The translations under genes and the position numbers were made by a program. Positions 6,692-6,791 of a DNA stretch of 6,791 nt are shown here, one piece after another. Each line of letters begins with the position of its first letter. Position 1 is the stretch's first letter. Under the pieces are notes generated by a model. That model ran no database searches, was not told the DNA's origin, and was given only the letters and a program-made list of their open reading frames with translations. Source of the DNA: Syntrophomonadaceae bacterium (lineage in GTDB: Bacteria > Bacillota > Dethiobacteria > DTU022); NCBI GenBank assembly GCA_007119335.1, contig SKPU01000054.1:1-6791 (forward strand), written 5' to 3'.

Positions 6692-6700
6692 CCAGATATT

Positions 6701-6791
6701 TTGAGTCGTTTCCTGGTCGGGGGAAGAGTTCTGAAAACAGTGCTGGCCGTAACCTTAGCCATGTTTATAGCTCAGCATTTTGAAATGGAAA
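6701..6791 (+). CDS. aromatic acid exporter (ArAE/FUSC) family-like membrane protein, 5' part
   Basis: The gene runs off the right edge, so only the first 30 codons are visible. Reading from TTG at 6701, the protein begins with a short basic stretch (Arg3, Arg9, Lys12) followed by VLKTVLAVTLAMFIAQHFEME. A GxRxLKTxLAVxLAxxIAxxxxxE pattern is what I expect at the N-terminus of the aromatic acid exporter family of multi-pass inner-membrane proteins in Firmicutes, where it forms the start of the first membrane helix. The start is supported by TGAGGT 9 nt upstream and by an in-frame stop at 6686. A 14-codon ORF ending TGA at 6702-6704 overlaps the start codon. The gene is divergent from tRNA-Pro. 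With so few residues the family call is tentative; any substrate is unknown. Confidence 0.55.
   Translation, partial: MSRFLVGGRVLKTVLAVTLAMFIAQHFEME

Overview
The window looks like a chromosomal segment from an anaerobic, Clostridia-like Firmicute of roughly balanced base composition. This rests on AGGAGG-type ribosome binding sites, GTG and TTG starts beside ATG, a tRNA with an encoded CCA end, a pyrophosphate-type phosphofructokinase, and a flavoprotein/iron-sulfur dehydrogenase pair of a kind common in anaerobes. The assignment is an inference from style, not a phylogenetic result.

Layout: a 6-phosphofructokinase (50-1174, +) converges on a tightly packed minus-strand block. Read 5' to 3', that block is an AGPS/GlcD-like FAD-binding dehydrogenase (5539-4076), a GlcF-like protein with two [4Fe-4S] motifs and two CCG domains (4088-2985, 13-nt overlap), an ABC exporter ATPase (2954-2040, GTG start, 30-nt gap) and its ABC-2 membrane partner (2047-1244, 8-nt overlap). 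The spacing suggests one operon. The first two genes form a plausible electron-transferring 2-hydroxyacid or glycerol-ether-like dehydrogenase. The last two form a separate BcrA/NatA-style transporter with unknown substrate.

Upstream of this block on the same strand are two N-terminal gene fragments in tandem: a D12/Dam-type DNA adenine methylase piece (5791-5561) and a glycine-betaine-type lipoprotein binding-protein piece (6194-5775). Both lose family homology abruptly and stop, so this is a decayed patch. The methylase homology seems to continue in the +1 frame after a run of five C residues, right through the ribosome binding site and start of the FAD gene.

Next comes tRNA-Pro(UGG) (6483-6407, -), with a good sigma-A-type promoter and a 10-bp hairpin downstream. 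The right edge holds the first 30 codons of a plus-strand gene (TTG start at 6701) resembling the aromatic acid exporter (ArAE/FUSC) family. A 14-codon ORF ends across its start codon.

No clear new defence system, CRISPR array or complete mobile element is visible. The most interesting points are the atypical phosphofructokinase active site, the AGPS-like catalytic motifs paired with a redox Fe-S subunit, and the truncated gene patch beside the tRNA.
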